A DNA stretch of 64,000 bases from Taxillus chinensis (GCA_023512835.1 CM042091.1:44344107-44408106), one strand, 5' to 3'. Shown: positions 35,629 through 46,615, numbered from the stretch's first letter. Translations and numbers: made by a program. Notes: generated by a model not told the origin, from the sequence alone.

Positions 35629-37991
35629 CTCAAACATGCACACTCCAAGCAATTAAAGGGATAAGACAATTTCTTAATTATTTATATTGCTGCCAATAAT
35701 TGGCCTTCCAGCAATAATTGACCTCCCGAGGTCATGAACTCTAAATTGAGTCAAATTCTTGTCAAAACGCTCGAAATGATGAGCACAATACTATACGAGA
35801 TATTACCACACTCAAATGACCACTCAAACGCAAAGTCAACCCATAAACCCTCGAGAAAGTCAACAATCGGGTCACTCGGGGCCCCGACTCGAAATTGGGC
35901 CCAAATCTTGTCAAAATGCTCACATCGACGACTACACTACCGTCCAAATAGTTGCATTCCCATAAAATGGCTATCTCTCAACACTACCCAAGTACGAGTC
36001 TTTACATTGTAAAAGGAACTTAGTCATTCCACCAGTTGCAGGAAATTGACTTGATGTAACCTATTATATTAAATCTAACCAACACATTTCAGAATGAAAC
36101 ATTTCTAACATTTGTAAAGCACAACATACAAAAACAAGTTCAAGTTTAATGAAAATGCAACATTTGTAAGTCCTCACCTCACTATATTCAGTTGACATGA
36201 TTGCAAATCCATAACGTGTGGCGTAGCCACTACTTTCATATGTTTGATCCTAAAACATAATGATAAGAAATGTTTTATCCTTCCTTATTGAACAGAAGTG
36301 CAAACTTATAACAAATAACTAGTTGCATACCTTCAATTGGGACGTCTTTTGCTTTCTTCTCAAATGTTGCTCTCTTTGGGTCATTAATCTATTAACAGGT
36401 GGCCGGCTCTTACCTCTTTTCCGTAGGGGACTGTGTAGTTCAATGACTGTTTGTGCACACTCCTCCCTTGTTTCTTCTTCATTACCAGAGGTTTTGCTTG
36501 CATAGCAGTATGAACCATATGAAATGATAAAAAGTCCATCTTTAAATTATGTAGATTAGAAATCACCATGTCACACCTCTCTTGGGAATCCCCTACCGCA
36601 TTTGCAAGCTCCAAATACTCAGTGTACATTTTATCGTGCATTTGTGAGTGAGGCCTACCAATATGACAACCTCTACGCATATGCGTGTAATCACGCTTTA
36701 TGTCCTTCCTCAATCGGTCGAGAATGTATTGCTGTGGAACCTCTCTTACTTTCCTTAAAGTCAACACTGCAAGTAAGTGACGACATAATATCCCTTTAAA
36801 TTCAAAAAGTTGGTATGTGCAATTGATGTCAACATTCTCCTCATTGATATATACAACAAAGACAATGTCCCTATTCATACATTTTAGGTGGACATCTTCG
36901 ATCACATGACACCTAAGAAGAAACAGTCAACTTTAATCAAGTAATGATCACAAACTCATTAAACTATATTAATTCAGAAGTAGATAGAATAATATTATAC
37001 CTATAAATGGGTCCTTCCTTCACTTCACTTGTGATATGACAATATAACTTCTCTTGCAACTCCACTTGAAACTTTCTAAACTTGGTATTCGTATAAGCTC
37101 CTTGAAATTGTTTCTCTATACCATAATGTGTGACACAATTATATTGGGAATTGAATGAATGATAGTTAGCTTTACTTTCCTTCTCAATATTATTTAGTAG
37201 GGCATTGTCATATTGTTTGACAAATTGCTTCAGAGATGTTTTCGAACTCACATAACCATCAAAAAACGCATTCATACTTTCACTCCACTGTGTTGTTGAC
37301 ATTCCTGTGAAAAAAGTATCTTTCAAGTAGATAGGAACCCAATGCATCCGCTCAGCATACAATCCTTTAAACCATTCATTTCGCTGAAGACCATACGTCT
37401 GAATCATGTCTGTCCATCTATAATCAAACTTTTCTTTGCTAAAACTTTCATAAACACAAAATTTTAAGTCTCTTTTCATGTTTTTATGCTCAACACATTC
37501 GCTAAATTTCTCTGGAATATTTTTCATTATATGCCACAGGCACCATCGATGATGTAATGACCCGTGTTTTGGGATGTGAGGAGTTAGTCACAGTTTTGCC
37601 TTTTGAGTGGCAATTGTTGGGTTTTAGGGAGTTTTCTTCCCACACACTTTAGTTAAAACACCTTGTAAGTTGATGGGCAAGTTTGGGGTAAAAGATGAGC
37701 CCAAGAGGGAATCTTTGGGAGGTGCACGTGACAATGCACGTCATATGGGGATATCACGTGCAAGGTGTTTATTGTTTGCCTGCCTTCTACATGATTCAAG
37801 GAAGCTTGGGGTGGAATTTCACAGCATTTGGAGCTGCATGTCATATGGGGATATGACGTGTATTATGGCATGCAGCCATACTTTTGCACCATCACCTTGG
37901 TTTTGTTATTCTAGTAATCTTTTCCCAAAGGACTATGTTTGAATTATGGATATTTTGGCATGTATGGATGCGGGAAGGTTGTAGTGTGTCA

Positions 37992-38051
37992 TCAAAACTA
38001 CGTCGTTTTGATGTTGGGGTTCACTTAATCAAAACTACGTCGTTTTGATAT
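37992..38051. promoter_or_regulatory. Two palindromic ACGT-core elements upstream of LTR TATA box
   Basis: ATCAAAACTACGTCGTTTTG occurs twice (from about 37,992 and 38,032), ending 10-15 bp before TATATAAA. The arms CAAAAC/GTTTTG with an ACGT centre resemble bZIP-type ACGT elements, but binding is inference. Confidence 0.6.
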
Positions 38052-38060
38052 TGAGGTGTC

Positions 38061-38068
38061 TATATAAA
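38061..38068 (+). promoter_or_regulatory. TATA box of the 37,553 LTR
   Basis: TATATAAA is followed about 60 bp later by a GA run (38,129-38,142) and a GAGGTAGGGG donor-like site at 38,225, the same order as in the other LTRs here. Confidence 0.65.
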
Positions 38069-38370
38069 GAGGTGGAGGTCTCCTTGTTTTAGGTTTAGGG
38101 TTTTCCGTCAGCCACCGCAGCCGTCGCAGAGAGAGAGAGAGGGAAGGAGAGCTTCTGATCTTACTGTGGTGATTCGCAGGAGTGGACGACGTTTGGCGTG
38201 GAGGCAAAAACGTGAAGGATCCTTGAGGTAGGGGTTCTGTTCTGTTCCTTGAACCTATCCCAAGGTTTTGGCCTTGTGATAGGCGATCTGTGGTTCTGGA
38301 TATATATCTATATGTAAATCCATATAGGTGTGATCTCCTATATAGATGTTGGCCTTCAATGGCGTGTATG

Positions 38371-38555
38371 TGTTTGATAATATGCCTGTGAGGCTAAGCC
38401 TATTATGTGTTTGATAATATGCCTATGAGGCTAAGCCTATTATGTGTTTGATAATATGCCTGTGTGGCTATGCCTATTATGTGTTTGATAATATGCCTGT
38501 GTGGCTATGCCTATTATGTGTTTGATAATATGCCTGTGTGGCTATGCCTATTATG
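38371..38555 (+). repeat. 37-bp tandem repeat, five copies, plus degenerate relatives
   Basis: Five head-to-tail units of TGTGTTTGATAATATGCC, TGTGNGGCTA, NGCCTATTA. Degenerate units continue to about 38,660, then a 22-24-bp TTTGCCTGAGAGGCGGTTAAACA series to 38,790. The inverted LTR fragment at 9,160-9,330 has the same units in lower number. Confidence 0.85.
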
Positions 38556-38987
38556 TGTATGATTTTATGCCCGTGTGGCTGAGTTTGAGAACCCATGAAT
38601 GTGCGCATGCCATGTGTTTGATTTTATGCCTGTGTGGCAGAAATGTATGTTATGTGTTTGATTGTATGATTGTTAGCCTGAGAGGCTGTGGAAACTATTT
38701 GTCTGAGAGGTGGTTAAACATTTGCCTGAGTAGCGGTTAAACATTTGCCTGAGAGACGGTTAAATATTTGCCCGAGAGGCGGTTAAATTGTTAACTTGGA
38801 AGGTCAGTAATATTGGTAGCTGTGAGGTCGTGGAGCGGCGGGCTGGGGTTGTGGTTACTCTCATTTGAGTGGTGTGCTTTACTTGTATTTACTACTGCCA
38901 CGACACTGCACTAGTACACGTTCTCATGTAGTGGTTAGGAGCATGAGATGGATTGGGGAGACTTAATCCCTACTGAGCTGTGGCTGC

Positions 38988-39372
38988 TGTCACGGGGTCA
39001 GCCTTTATAGCAGCTTAACCCGTGCGGCACCTAGTTCCCACCCGTACGAAGGAACGCTAGGTCAGCCTAACTCGTCGCATTTGGATCGGAACCCATCGAT
39101 CCGTTGTAAAGCAATTGTGTAGGGAAGCGCTTAGCGGAAGATCGACTTAAACGAAGGCAACAAACGATTGTATTGAATGCTTGAAAGCTTTACAACATCA
39201 CTCCCCTACATATAGATGTTAACACGTTTTTGGCTATGTCGCCAGGAGACATCATATATGATCGAAATCTAAAATCTCTACAACTTACTCTATAAGCTAA
39301 GTACAACACTTTACAAAGGGGAAATACCCCAAAATGGCCTAAGTATGCTAGGATAAGCCTCGGTCCGTGACA
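38988..39372 (-). repeat. 3' LTR of the chromovirus
   Basis: 385 bp, TGTCACGGGGTC...GGTCCGTGACA on the plus strand. It has the same length as the partner and no difference was found by eye. Confidence 0.95.
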
Positions 39373-39386
39373 TTCTCCCCCACCCG
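39373..39386 (-). other. Polypurine tract
   Basis: On the minus strand GGGTGGGGGAGAA lies directly against the 3' LTR. This is where plus-strand DNA synthesis is primed in LTR elements. Confidence 0.85.
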
Positions 39387-39389
39387 ATT

Positions 39390-42210
39390 TCGCAGCGTCC
39401 TCGTTGCGTCTTCGGCTTCCTCGAACTCGTCGAATCGCTGGATGTAGCGTTCGGTTTCTTCCCGGTACTCTTCAATCTCCTTGGAGAATTGCCCCCAGAT
39501 CCTCTTCCTTCTCCCGGCTTGCCTCTTCAACGGCTGTTCTTCCATTGGACGTAGTACTCCACCCGGCTTGGTTCTACGCCCCTTCTTGGCACGACTCTAC
39601 GAGAGTGGATTTTCTCTATCTCTTTATCGTAGGTCTTGCCCGTTGATGCTGTTGGTGTCCGCACCACCCGTTGTCCGCTCGTATCTTCCAAGTCTTCGTG
39701 GTAAGGCTTGAGCAAACTAACGTGGAACACCGGATGCCTTTGTAAGCTAGTCGGGAGGTCCAGTTTGTATGAGACCTTCCCAACTCTCTTAAGTACTTTG
39801 AAAGGCCCCTCATATCGGCGCACCAAACCCTTATGCAATTGTCTAAGTGCTTTGGTTTGGCGCGGAAGGAGTTTGAGCATCACCATGTCTCCTTCCTGAA
39901 ATTCCAAGGGTCTCCTTTGTTGATCCGCCCACTTCTTCATTTTCTTCGCCGCTTTATGCAAGTATGCCCTAGCCAGATCCGTCTGTTCATGCCATCCTTT
40001 TGCAAACTTGAATGCCGCGGGGCTCTTTCCAGTGTACCCCCGAGTGATGGAAGTGGGCGTCAATGGTTGCTGCCCAGTTGCGAGTTCGAACGGGCTCTCG
40101 TTCGTGGACTCGCTCTTCTGCAAGTTATATGAGAATTGGGCTATGTCCAGTAACTTGGCCCAATCTCTTTGATTGGCACTCACATAGTGCCTCAGGTACA
40201 GCTCCAGTAAGCCATTGACACGTTCTGTTTGGCCGTCTGTTTGTGGGTGGAAACTTGTTGAAAAGTTTAAGTCCGAACCCATTATCCGGAAATGCTCGGT
40301 CCAAAACCGCCTGATGAATCGTGAGTCCCGATCGCTCACGATTGTCTTTGGAATGCCCCAGTACTTCACCACGTACTTGAAGAATAGTCGGGCCGTGTCG
40401 TCTGCCGTGCAGTCCTTCGGAGCTGGAATGAAAACTCCGTACTTAGAGAATCGGTCGACCACCACAATGATCGTACCGCATCCTTCGGATCTTGGGAGAC
40501 AAACAATGAAGTCCATCGAAACACTCTCCCAAGGTCTTTCCGGAGTAGGCAAAGGTTCTAACGATCCCGCCGATTGCCGATTCTCTATCTTGTCTTGTTG
40601 GCACACAAGACAAGTCCTCACGTACACTTGGACGTCCTCGTAAAGTTGAGGCCAATAGTAGCTCCGTTCCACCAATGCCAAGGTACGATCGACTCCGGGA
40701 TGGCCAGCCCACCGCGAGTCGTGACATTCTTTGAGGATGTCTCTCCTCAAACTTCCCCATTTGGGAACGTACACCCGTTCCCCTCGAGTATGGAGCAAGT
40801 CATCCCTTAGCCAAAATCGCCGCGTCTTCCCAGCTTTGACGCATTCCACCAAGGACTTGGCTAATGGGTCATGCTCCATTCCTTCCTTTAATTTGTCCAC
40901 CAAGGGGAATTGTGGTTGGCTAATGGCTGCAAGTTCCGCCTTCCGACTTAGTGCATCGGCCACCACATTATTTGTGCCCGGTTTGTACTCGAGCATAAAG
41001 TCGAATTCCGTTAGAAGTCCTTGCCACCGTGCTTGCTTCGGAGTTAAGTTCCGTTGAGTTAGAAAATAACTTGTAGCAATATTGTCCGTCTTCACTACGA
41101 ACTTGGACCCTAGCAAGTAATGCCTCCACACCCGAAGGCAATGCATAACTGCCGTCATCTCCTTTTCATGCACCGCGTACCTCCGTTCGGTGCCATTGAG
41201 TTTACGGCTTTCGTATGCTACAGGATGCCCCTCCTGCATTAGAACTCCACCGATGGCAAAGTCTGAAGCATCGGTGTGAACTTCATAAGGTTTCGTATGG
41301 TCCGGCAGGGCCATCACCGGTCCGTTGGTCACCGCCTGCTTCAACTTTTCAAATGCATCTCGGCAAGCATCATCCCACACCCAAGTCTTGTTCTTCTTTA
41401 GTAGTTCCGTCAAGGGTGCGGCAATGTGGGAATAGCCGCGGATGAATCTTCTATGATAGTTAACCAAGCCAAGGAAGGAACGCATCTCCGGGACTTTCTT
41501 GGGCGTCTCCCATTCCTTGATAGCTAACACTTTCTTGTTGTCCATCTTTAGTTTGCCGCCGCCAATGATGTGACCCAAGAAGGGCACCTCCTTCTTCGCA
41601 AAGTCACATTTCTCCTTCTTCACAAAGAGTTGGTTCTCCCTTAAGATTTGGAAAACCCGCCGTAAGTGTGCCTTGTGTTCCTCCAACGTTTTGCTATAGA
41701 CGACAATGTCGTCAAGGTACACCACGATGAATCTATCCAAGTATGGTTGGAAGATCCGGTTCATCAACGTACAGAATGTGGCAGGGGCGTTTGTGAGGCC
41801 AAAGGGCATCACCAAGAACTCGTAAGAGCCATATCTTGTGACGCACGCCGTTTTTGCCTCATCACCTTCGGCTATCCGCACTTGCCAATATCCCGACCGC
41901 AAGTCTAGCTTTGAGAACCATCTCGCAGCGCCAAGTTGATCAAATAGGTCGGATATGAGTGGGATGGGGTAGCTGTTCTTCACCGTAATCTTGTTTAGCG
42001 CCCTATAGTCAATGCATAGCCGCATCGACCCATCGTGCTTCTTTTGGAACAACACCGGTGCTCCAAATGGCGCTTTGGATGGCCGAATGAACCCGGCATC
42101 CAACAAGTCCTTCAATTGTTTCCGAAGTTCCTCCAACTCCGGTGGTGCCATTCGATAGGGCACCGCAGCGCAGAGGCCTTGCACCGGCCTCTAGTTCGAT
42201 CTTGTGGTCC
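39390..42210 (-). pseudogene. Chromovirus pol: RT, RNase H, integrase, chromodomain (frameshifted ends)
   Basis: The central open frame (42,184-39,527, 885 codons) is intact from the RT start to the chromodomain. RT spans about residues 15-210 with [10 protein letters not shown] at 155-164. RNase H begins near 300 ([11 protein letters not shown]). The integrase zinc finger has H488...H495, C525 and C528. The catalytic residues are D558 (SMDFI), D618 (VSDRDS) and E654 (GQTERVN), and a GPF-type C-terminal block ([11 protein letters not shown]) is near 775. The chromodomain begins near 840 and reaches VQWKNS, where a shift ends the frame. The rest (KEIEEYREE ... GENVTDRGLS) is in another frame, 39,490-39,350. 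At the 5' end, the junction to protease (42,190-42,212) crosses two more frame changes. The breaks prevent a full polyprotein. Confidence 0.94.
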
Positions 42211-43075
42211 ACCTCCCGCTTGGCGGAAGTTGTTTGGGGAGTTCAGGTGGCATAACGTCCCCAAACTCTTCAAGGACCGTCTTCACTTCGGTTGGGGGCT
42301 CCTCCCCAACACTTGGGCCTTCTTCCTTCACCATGGCAATGAAGGTTGGCTCCTGTCGTCTAACTCCTTTAGACAGTTGGAGCGCCGAAAGAGACTTCGC
42401 CTTGAGCTCTTCCTCCCGCATTACCTTCACCATGCACGTTTTCCCCTCGTCCATGATGCACATTGTGTTGGTGCTAGGAATTGGAATTGCCCGCACCTGG
42501 TCAACGAACTCCATCCCCAACACCATGGGATAGTCGTCCATCGACACCACGGAGAGATTCACCTTGCCTCTCCACTCGCCAATACTTAGCTCGACGCCTC
42601 GAGCCACGCCATGGATTGGACCGGCGCCGGAGTTCACCGCCTTCGACCGGCCCTTCTCTTCCTTGTAGACTATCCCCGGTCTACGAGCTTCTTCGACCTT
42701 GATGAAGTTGTTGGTCGCACCCGTGTCCACCAAGGCCTTAGTTTCAAGGTCGTTGGCCTTAGCGAGCACGTACATGCGGCCCTTCCGTCGTCCGGATGGT
42801 GGCACCTCCACCTTCGCCTTGATTGCATTGAGGAGTTGCAAGGAACCAAGTCGTGGATCCCTCGCATTCCTCTCTTCGTCTTCGTTGATCATCGCGGAGA
42901 GCTTGGAGCGCTTCGGGCACTCGAACGCCTTGTGAGGGCCTTCACAAAGGAAACAGGAGATCCTTGGCTTCTCCCCGTCCTTGGAACCATTCGCGAAGTG
43001 TTTTGGGCGAAAGTCCTTAGACGGTTGGAAGGGTCTCCCTTTTCCTTCACTCCGGTTGTCTCCCCCCACGTTTCT
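42191..43075 (-). pseudogene. Chromovirus nucleocapsid and protease segment
   Basis: An open frame continues gag in a different frame. It carries a basic linker, a short zinc knuckle CFLCEGPHKAFEC (C-x2-C-x3-H-x4-C) and then the aspartic protease with its active site LVDTGATNNFI and a downstream LGMEFVD block. It ends at 42,191 in a region that in relatives is continuous with RT. The first ~40 codons of the open frame (to 43,189) overlap gag out of frame and are not real. Confidence 0.9.
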
Positions 43076-44042
43076 CCTTGTGGAACCTGTTCGCCTTGGA
43101 AGTCGATGAAGAACTGGTGGTTTTCTCCGGCTTCTTGTATTCGATGAGTGATTCGGCCACCGCCATGGCCGACGCCAGGTCCTGCACATTCCTCCGCCGC
43201 AACTCCGGCTTCGCCCATTGTTGCAATCCGTCCATGAAGGAAAATAATGAATCCTTCGCGGACATATCCGGGATCTCCAATATTAGCTCGGAAAATTCAC
43301 GGACGTACTCCCGCACCGTGCCTTTGTGGGTAAGACGCCGAAGTTTCGCCCGGGACTCGTCTTTGCGTTTCGGGGATAGAAACCGGGCCTTGATCTCCCG
43401 CTTGAAATCTGCCCAATTGTCGATAATACATAGGCCGCACTCCTTGTCGGCATATCGTCGCCTCCACCACACCATAGCCGAATCGACTAAGTATAGTGGA
43501 GCGGTCTTCACCTTCTTTGCCTCGTCGACAATGTTCAAGGCATCGAATCTTGCTCCATGGTCCGAGAGGAAGTTGTCTAACTCCCTCGCATTCCTTGACC
43601 CAGCATAGGTCTTAGGTTTTGGCACGTCGATTTTGGAGCTGGAATGGCCGCCAACGCCACCTTGGGTGACCGCCATCTTGCAGAGAGACCAATCCGCCTT
43701 GATCTCTTTGATTTCCTCCTGCATCGCCAGGATTTGGGACGTGAGAGTGTCCTTTAGGCCGTCGAACCGAGAGTTCATGTCATCCATGACGGAGTTGAGA
43801 AGCCCTTGCATCCTCCCATAGCTTTCCTCACCCTCTGAGTCCAGCTTTTCGATGCTTTCAGTGTGCTCCTCGACCACCTCCATCCGTTCGGCTAACGCCA
43901 ACTCCAATTTGGCTAGCCGACTCTCCAGCGGACATGTTTCCCTCGAAACGGACTTGTCTCTCCTCCGTTCCTTAGCGTGGTGCTCCTTGTCGCGGCCTTC
44001 GTGGTCGCCACCACTAATGACAATAGATCCTCCGTTTGTCAT
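43047..44042 (-). CDS. Chromovirus gag (capsid part)
   Basis: The likely start is ATG at 44,042 (MTNGGSIVISGG), just inside the 5' LTR/primer site; the upstream ATG at 44,114 is in the LTR. The N-terminal half is charged and coiled-coil-like (SRLAKLELALAERMEVVEE). The capsid-type Retrotrans_gag domain follows (NARELDNFLSDHGA, VKTAPLYLVDSAMVWWRRR, FLSPKRKDESRAKLRRL, TVREYVREFSELIL, FMDGLQQWAKPEL). The frame stops at 43,047 shortly after a serine-rich linker, and the nucleocapsid continues in another frame, so it lacks its own knuckle. Confidence 0.9.
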   Translation of the reverse strand: MTNGGSIVISGGDHEGRDKEHHAKERRRDKSVSRETCPLESRLAKLELALAERMEVVEEHTESIEKLDSEGEESYGRMQGLLNSVMDDMNSRFDGLKDTLTSQILAMQEEIKEIKADWSLCKMAVTQGGVGGHSSSKIDVPKPKTYAGSRNARELDNFLSDHGARFDALNIVDEAKKVKTAPLYLVDSAMVWWRRRYADKECGLCIIDNWADFKREIKARFLSPKRKDESRAKLRRLTHKGTVREYVREFSELILEIPDMSAKDSLFSFMDGLQQWAKPELRRRNVQDLASAMAVAESLIEYKKPEKTTSSSSTSKANRFHKEKRGGRQPE

Positions 44043-44090
44043 TTTGCACCGTCTCGAAGTTTTGATTGTTCCACCGAACTTTAGCACCAA

Positions 44091-44106
44091 CCGTGCTCTG
44101 ATACCA
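44091..44106 (-). other. Primer-binding site (initiator-Met tRNA)
   Basis: On the minus strand TGGTATCAGAGCACGG lies two bases from the 5' LTR. The first 12 bases match the complement of the plant initiator-Met tRNA 3' end. Confidence 0.9.
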
Positions 44107-44108
44107 CT

Positions 44109-44493
44109 TGTCACGGGGTCAGCCTTTATAGCAGCTTAACCCGTGCGGCACCTAGTTCCCACCCGTACGAAGGAACGCTAGGTCAGCCTAACTCGTCGCA
44201 TTTGGATCGGAACCCATCGATCCGTTGTAAAGCAATTGTGTAGGGAAGCGCTTAGCGGAAGATCGACTTAAACGAAGGCAACAAACGATTGTATTGAATG
44301 CTTGAAAGCTTTACAACATCACTCCCCTACATATAGATGTTAACACGTTTTTGGCTATGTCGCCAGGAGACATCATATATGATCGAAATCTAAAATCTCT
44401 ACAACTTACTCTATAAGCTAAGTACAACACTTTACAAAGGGGAAATACCCCAAAATGGCCTAAGTATGCTAGGATAAGCCTCGGTCCGTGACA
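44109..44493 (-). repeat. 5' LTR of the chromovirus
   Basis: 385 bp, apparently identical to 38,988-39,372. In this orientation it would drive transcription towards lower coordinates. Confidence 0.95.
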
Positions 44494-45871
44494 CTGCTCA
44501 CCCCTCCTACTGTGATGTGTTTTCTTGCAGGAACCTATAGGCGTTAGGTGGAATCCCAAGGTGGAAGATCGTATTTGTTTTACTGTTCCTTTTCAATTAT
44601 GTTATTTCGTGGAAATCGATGTAACCCAGTGGGGAGAGATTATAAAAAAAAGAGAATTTGAATGTAATAAAGGCGTGTGGTTTGGTTATAAACGTGTATT
44701 GTGATTTGAAATTAATAAAGATATTTGATTTACATCATTGTGAATTTCTGCTGTGTGTGTACGTTGTCTTGCGTGAGATGTTGTATATCAATCCCTTGCC
44801 CACCGGGTGGGCAAAGGGGAGTCACGAACCGGTTTCCTCGGGTCGGAAATCCGGGGCGTGACAGATGATGACTTTCTGGAAATACAATCTCAATGGCATT
44901 TTGCATTCTTATTGGTATGTGATTATAGCATTTGGAGGACAGTTATCCATACACATTAACCAAATTTTAAATAACCATTTAAAAGTTTTGTATTTTCATT
45001 GGATAATAATCCACAACCCAACAACACAGAATTGCCATGATGATTTACGCATACAAAAGGACCAAACAGCATATCGTATTTATTTGTCAGATAAGTTGTG
45101 TCAAAGGTGACAACATCTCCAAAAGCTTGACATACTGCCCCACTCCTTGCGTCAGCCCAAAATACATTTCTCAGTCTGTTATCATCATCCAAGTTGATTG
45201 CATAAAAAACTACTCTCTTTTTCCCGCTTCGATTAAAGTAATCCTAGAGGGATGTACTATCTCCCTTTCCAAGTTTCAATTGCCTTTCTTTACTAATATA
45301 ATTTCGACAGTCCCTTTCATCGAAACATAAATTTTTAGCACCCCCTGCTTCAACAACTAAAGACTGAAAATTCTTGTTCATTCATATTCTTGCTCGATCA
45401 TTTAGATTCAATCTTCTCTTCACATGTGGATTTAACCTTTTATTATATCTCATATACATTGTTTTTGTTGGGCTTAACAAATGATTATGTTCAACACAAG
45501 CACTTTGCAATTTATATTTCTCATTCAAGCCGTAAAACTACATTTATCCTAGGTTTACAATTTGTTTTCACTTGAAAGTTGAGGGTTCGGTGGATTCTTG
45601 GATATTGTTTTCCTGATTCGTGATATATAACAAGCATATGTGCACCATCTCTTGAGTCCATTATCTCCACGTTTAGTATCTCTTTTTATCACACCAAAAC
45701 CTTTTTGCCTTCGTTTCTATAGTACTTATAACAATCTTCTAAATTATCAAATTCCTTACCGACCTCAATTTCCTCAATCACATTATCACCATCACTCACT
45801 GCAATCTCATTACCAGTAATATTACATACTGCATCATCTTCTCTATTAAGCATTCCATCTATTGTAACCAT

Positions 45872-46415
45872 GGCTTACAAATATAATAGCAATTACAATG
45901 ATAAAACCAACACAAACGTTATAGGAATTAATAAATGACCATATATATGCACTTTTAAAACTTTAACCAATTTTATAAATATTAATTTCTTTTACTAACG
46001 ACATAGAAATTTTTATACTAACGACATAGGAATTAATGCAGTTAATTAATATTATGAGTGAAAGCTATAGCAATTAATGTAATTTTTTCTTAATAATTAA
46101 TTTCGCGAAAGAAAAAACATAAAAAGTGGGATAATATTATTAGAAGCATCGGGATTGTTTTCCTTTTAAGTCAGATTATTATTTGAGTTCATTGGCACGC
46201 TCGAGACACCACGTTGTCACATAGATCCGACTGAACTCGTTGAATTCATCGGGCTCAAAATATTTATCCTAATTTTTGCAGATCCAATACAAAAAGTGTT
46301 CTCGAGAGATATTCGAACCGAGTCGTTCGACGACACTACACCCCTCTAATAAGGTCGGAGAAAAACGGAAAGAAACAGTAGCGAGGAGGTTGTCTGACTG
46401 GAAATCGACAGACAA
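45872..46415 (+). promoter_or_regulatory. Intergenic region upstream of AUG4
   Basis: About 540 bp lies between the N-terminus of the FRS pseudogene (minus) and the AUG4 start. It is AT-rich to about 46,140, then turns more GC-rich. Candidate leader sequence starts near 46,270-46,300. ATATATATG near 45,943 is closer to the FRS side. No certain TATA box for AUG4 was found. Confidence 0.4.
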
Positions 46416-46563
46416 ATGGCGAAGGGGTCATCGTCATCATCATCAGGGCAGCAGAACCTTCCGGCGGACGTGACTCAGCTGATTGATCAGTTGGACCGCC
46501 ACTGTTTGGCTCCCGATGGTTCCCTCGTCTCCAAATCCGTCTACTACGATCTCAATCTTGTAC

Positions 46564-46615
<52 letters not shown>

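Larger units (their letters stand above)
30999..36006 (-). mobile_element. Tekay-like LTR (about 2.09 kb) with a nested 2.9-kb insertion
   Basis: On the minus strand it runs from TGTAAAGACTCGTACTTGGG (36,006) to GGGTGTGACA (30,999) and matches the LTRs at 5,896-8,009 and 60,738-63,141. It is interrupted between 31,452 and 34,367. It includes a TATA box near 35,680 (minus), a long CT run (35,591-35,625) that is a GA run on the minus strand, and a GCTGCTGACTNCGAA array (35,090-35,220). The flanks CTATC (left) and TTGTA (right) do not match, and neither a primer site nor a polypurine tract adjoins it. It is either a rearranged solo LTR or one whose duplication has decayed. Confidence 0.85.
38988..44493 (-). 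mobile_element. Ty3/gypsy chromovirus, full-length, recent insertion
   Basis: It is 5,506 bp and reads right to left: 385-bp LTRs at 44,109-44,493 (5') and 38,988-39,372 (3') that look identical base for base, initiator-Met primer site next to the 5' LTR, gag with one zinc knuckle, protease, RT, RNase H, integrase, chromodomain and a polypurine tract before the 3' LTR. CTGC (38,984-38,987; 44,494-44,497), or CTGCT if the terminal T is shared, is the target duplication. Identical LTRs mean a very young insertion, but the coding region has several frameshifts. The short LTRs and chromodomain suggest a Reina- or Galadriel-like clade; I could not decide which. Confidence 0.96.
37553..44863 (+). 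mobile_element. Solo LTR (about 1.8 kb), split by a Ty3/gypsy element
   Basis: It starts TGTAATGACCCGTGTTTT and ends CCGGGGCGTGACA. The perfect 5-bp duplication GATGA (37,548-37,552; 44,864-44,868) lies in the FRS coding sequence. LTR sequence is 37,553-38,987 plus 44,498-44,863, and the gypsy element with its target duplication fills the middle. It contains two ACGT-core palindromes (37,992-38,051), a TATA box at 38,061, a GA run near 38,130, and tandem arrays at 38,371-38,790. It is antisense to the FRS gene. An inverted fragment of the same family is at 9,148-10,068. Confidence 0.93.
36170..45871 (-). pseudogene. FAR1-related sequence (FRS) pseudogene, split by a 7.3-kb nested insertion
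   Basis: FRS proteins are plant nuclear regulators derived from Mutator-like transposases. Read on the minus strand: an acidic N-terminus and FAR1-type DNA-binding start (GKEFDNLEDCYKYYRNEG, about 45,760-45,700), remnants of the FAR1 zinc domain (45,690-45,400, several stops), then the MULE transposase domain (NVFWADARSGAV, FDTTYLTNKY, FGPFVCVNHHGNS; 45,190-44,970). A solo LTR (37,553-44,863) interrupts it. The domain resumes at RWCLWHIMKNIPEKF (37,545) and continues to GMSTTQWSESMNAFFDGY. An 88-bp intron (36,913-37,000, GT..AG on this strand) leads to a SWIM-like zinc element (FKGILCRHLLAVL) and a C-terminal tail. A further frameshift lies near the TVPYGK tail (about 36,410), and a possible last exon at 36,180-36,250. 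Even without the insertion, stops in the N-terminal half show that it is dead. Confidence 0.88.

Noticed and set aside
38501..38740. Open frame starting MAMPIMCLIICLCGYAYY, and its reverse partner at 9,072-9,293
   Set aside because: Its repetitive amino acids come from the 37-bp tandem units. The frame exists because the unit happens to lack stops.
38371..38790. Regularly spaced repeats considered as a CRISPR-like array
   Set aside because: Units are directly adjoining tandem copies without unique spacers, inside a plant LTR, and the genome is eukaryotic.
40215..43608. Several plus-strand frames over 100 codons
   Set aside because: They are shadows on the strand opposite the chromovirus gag-pol.
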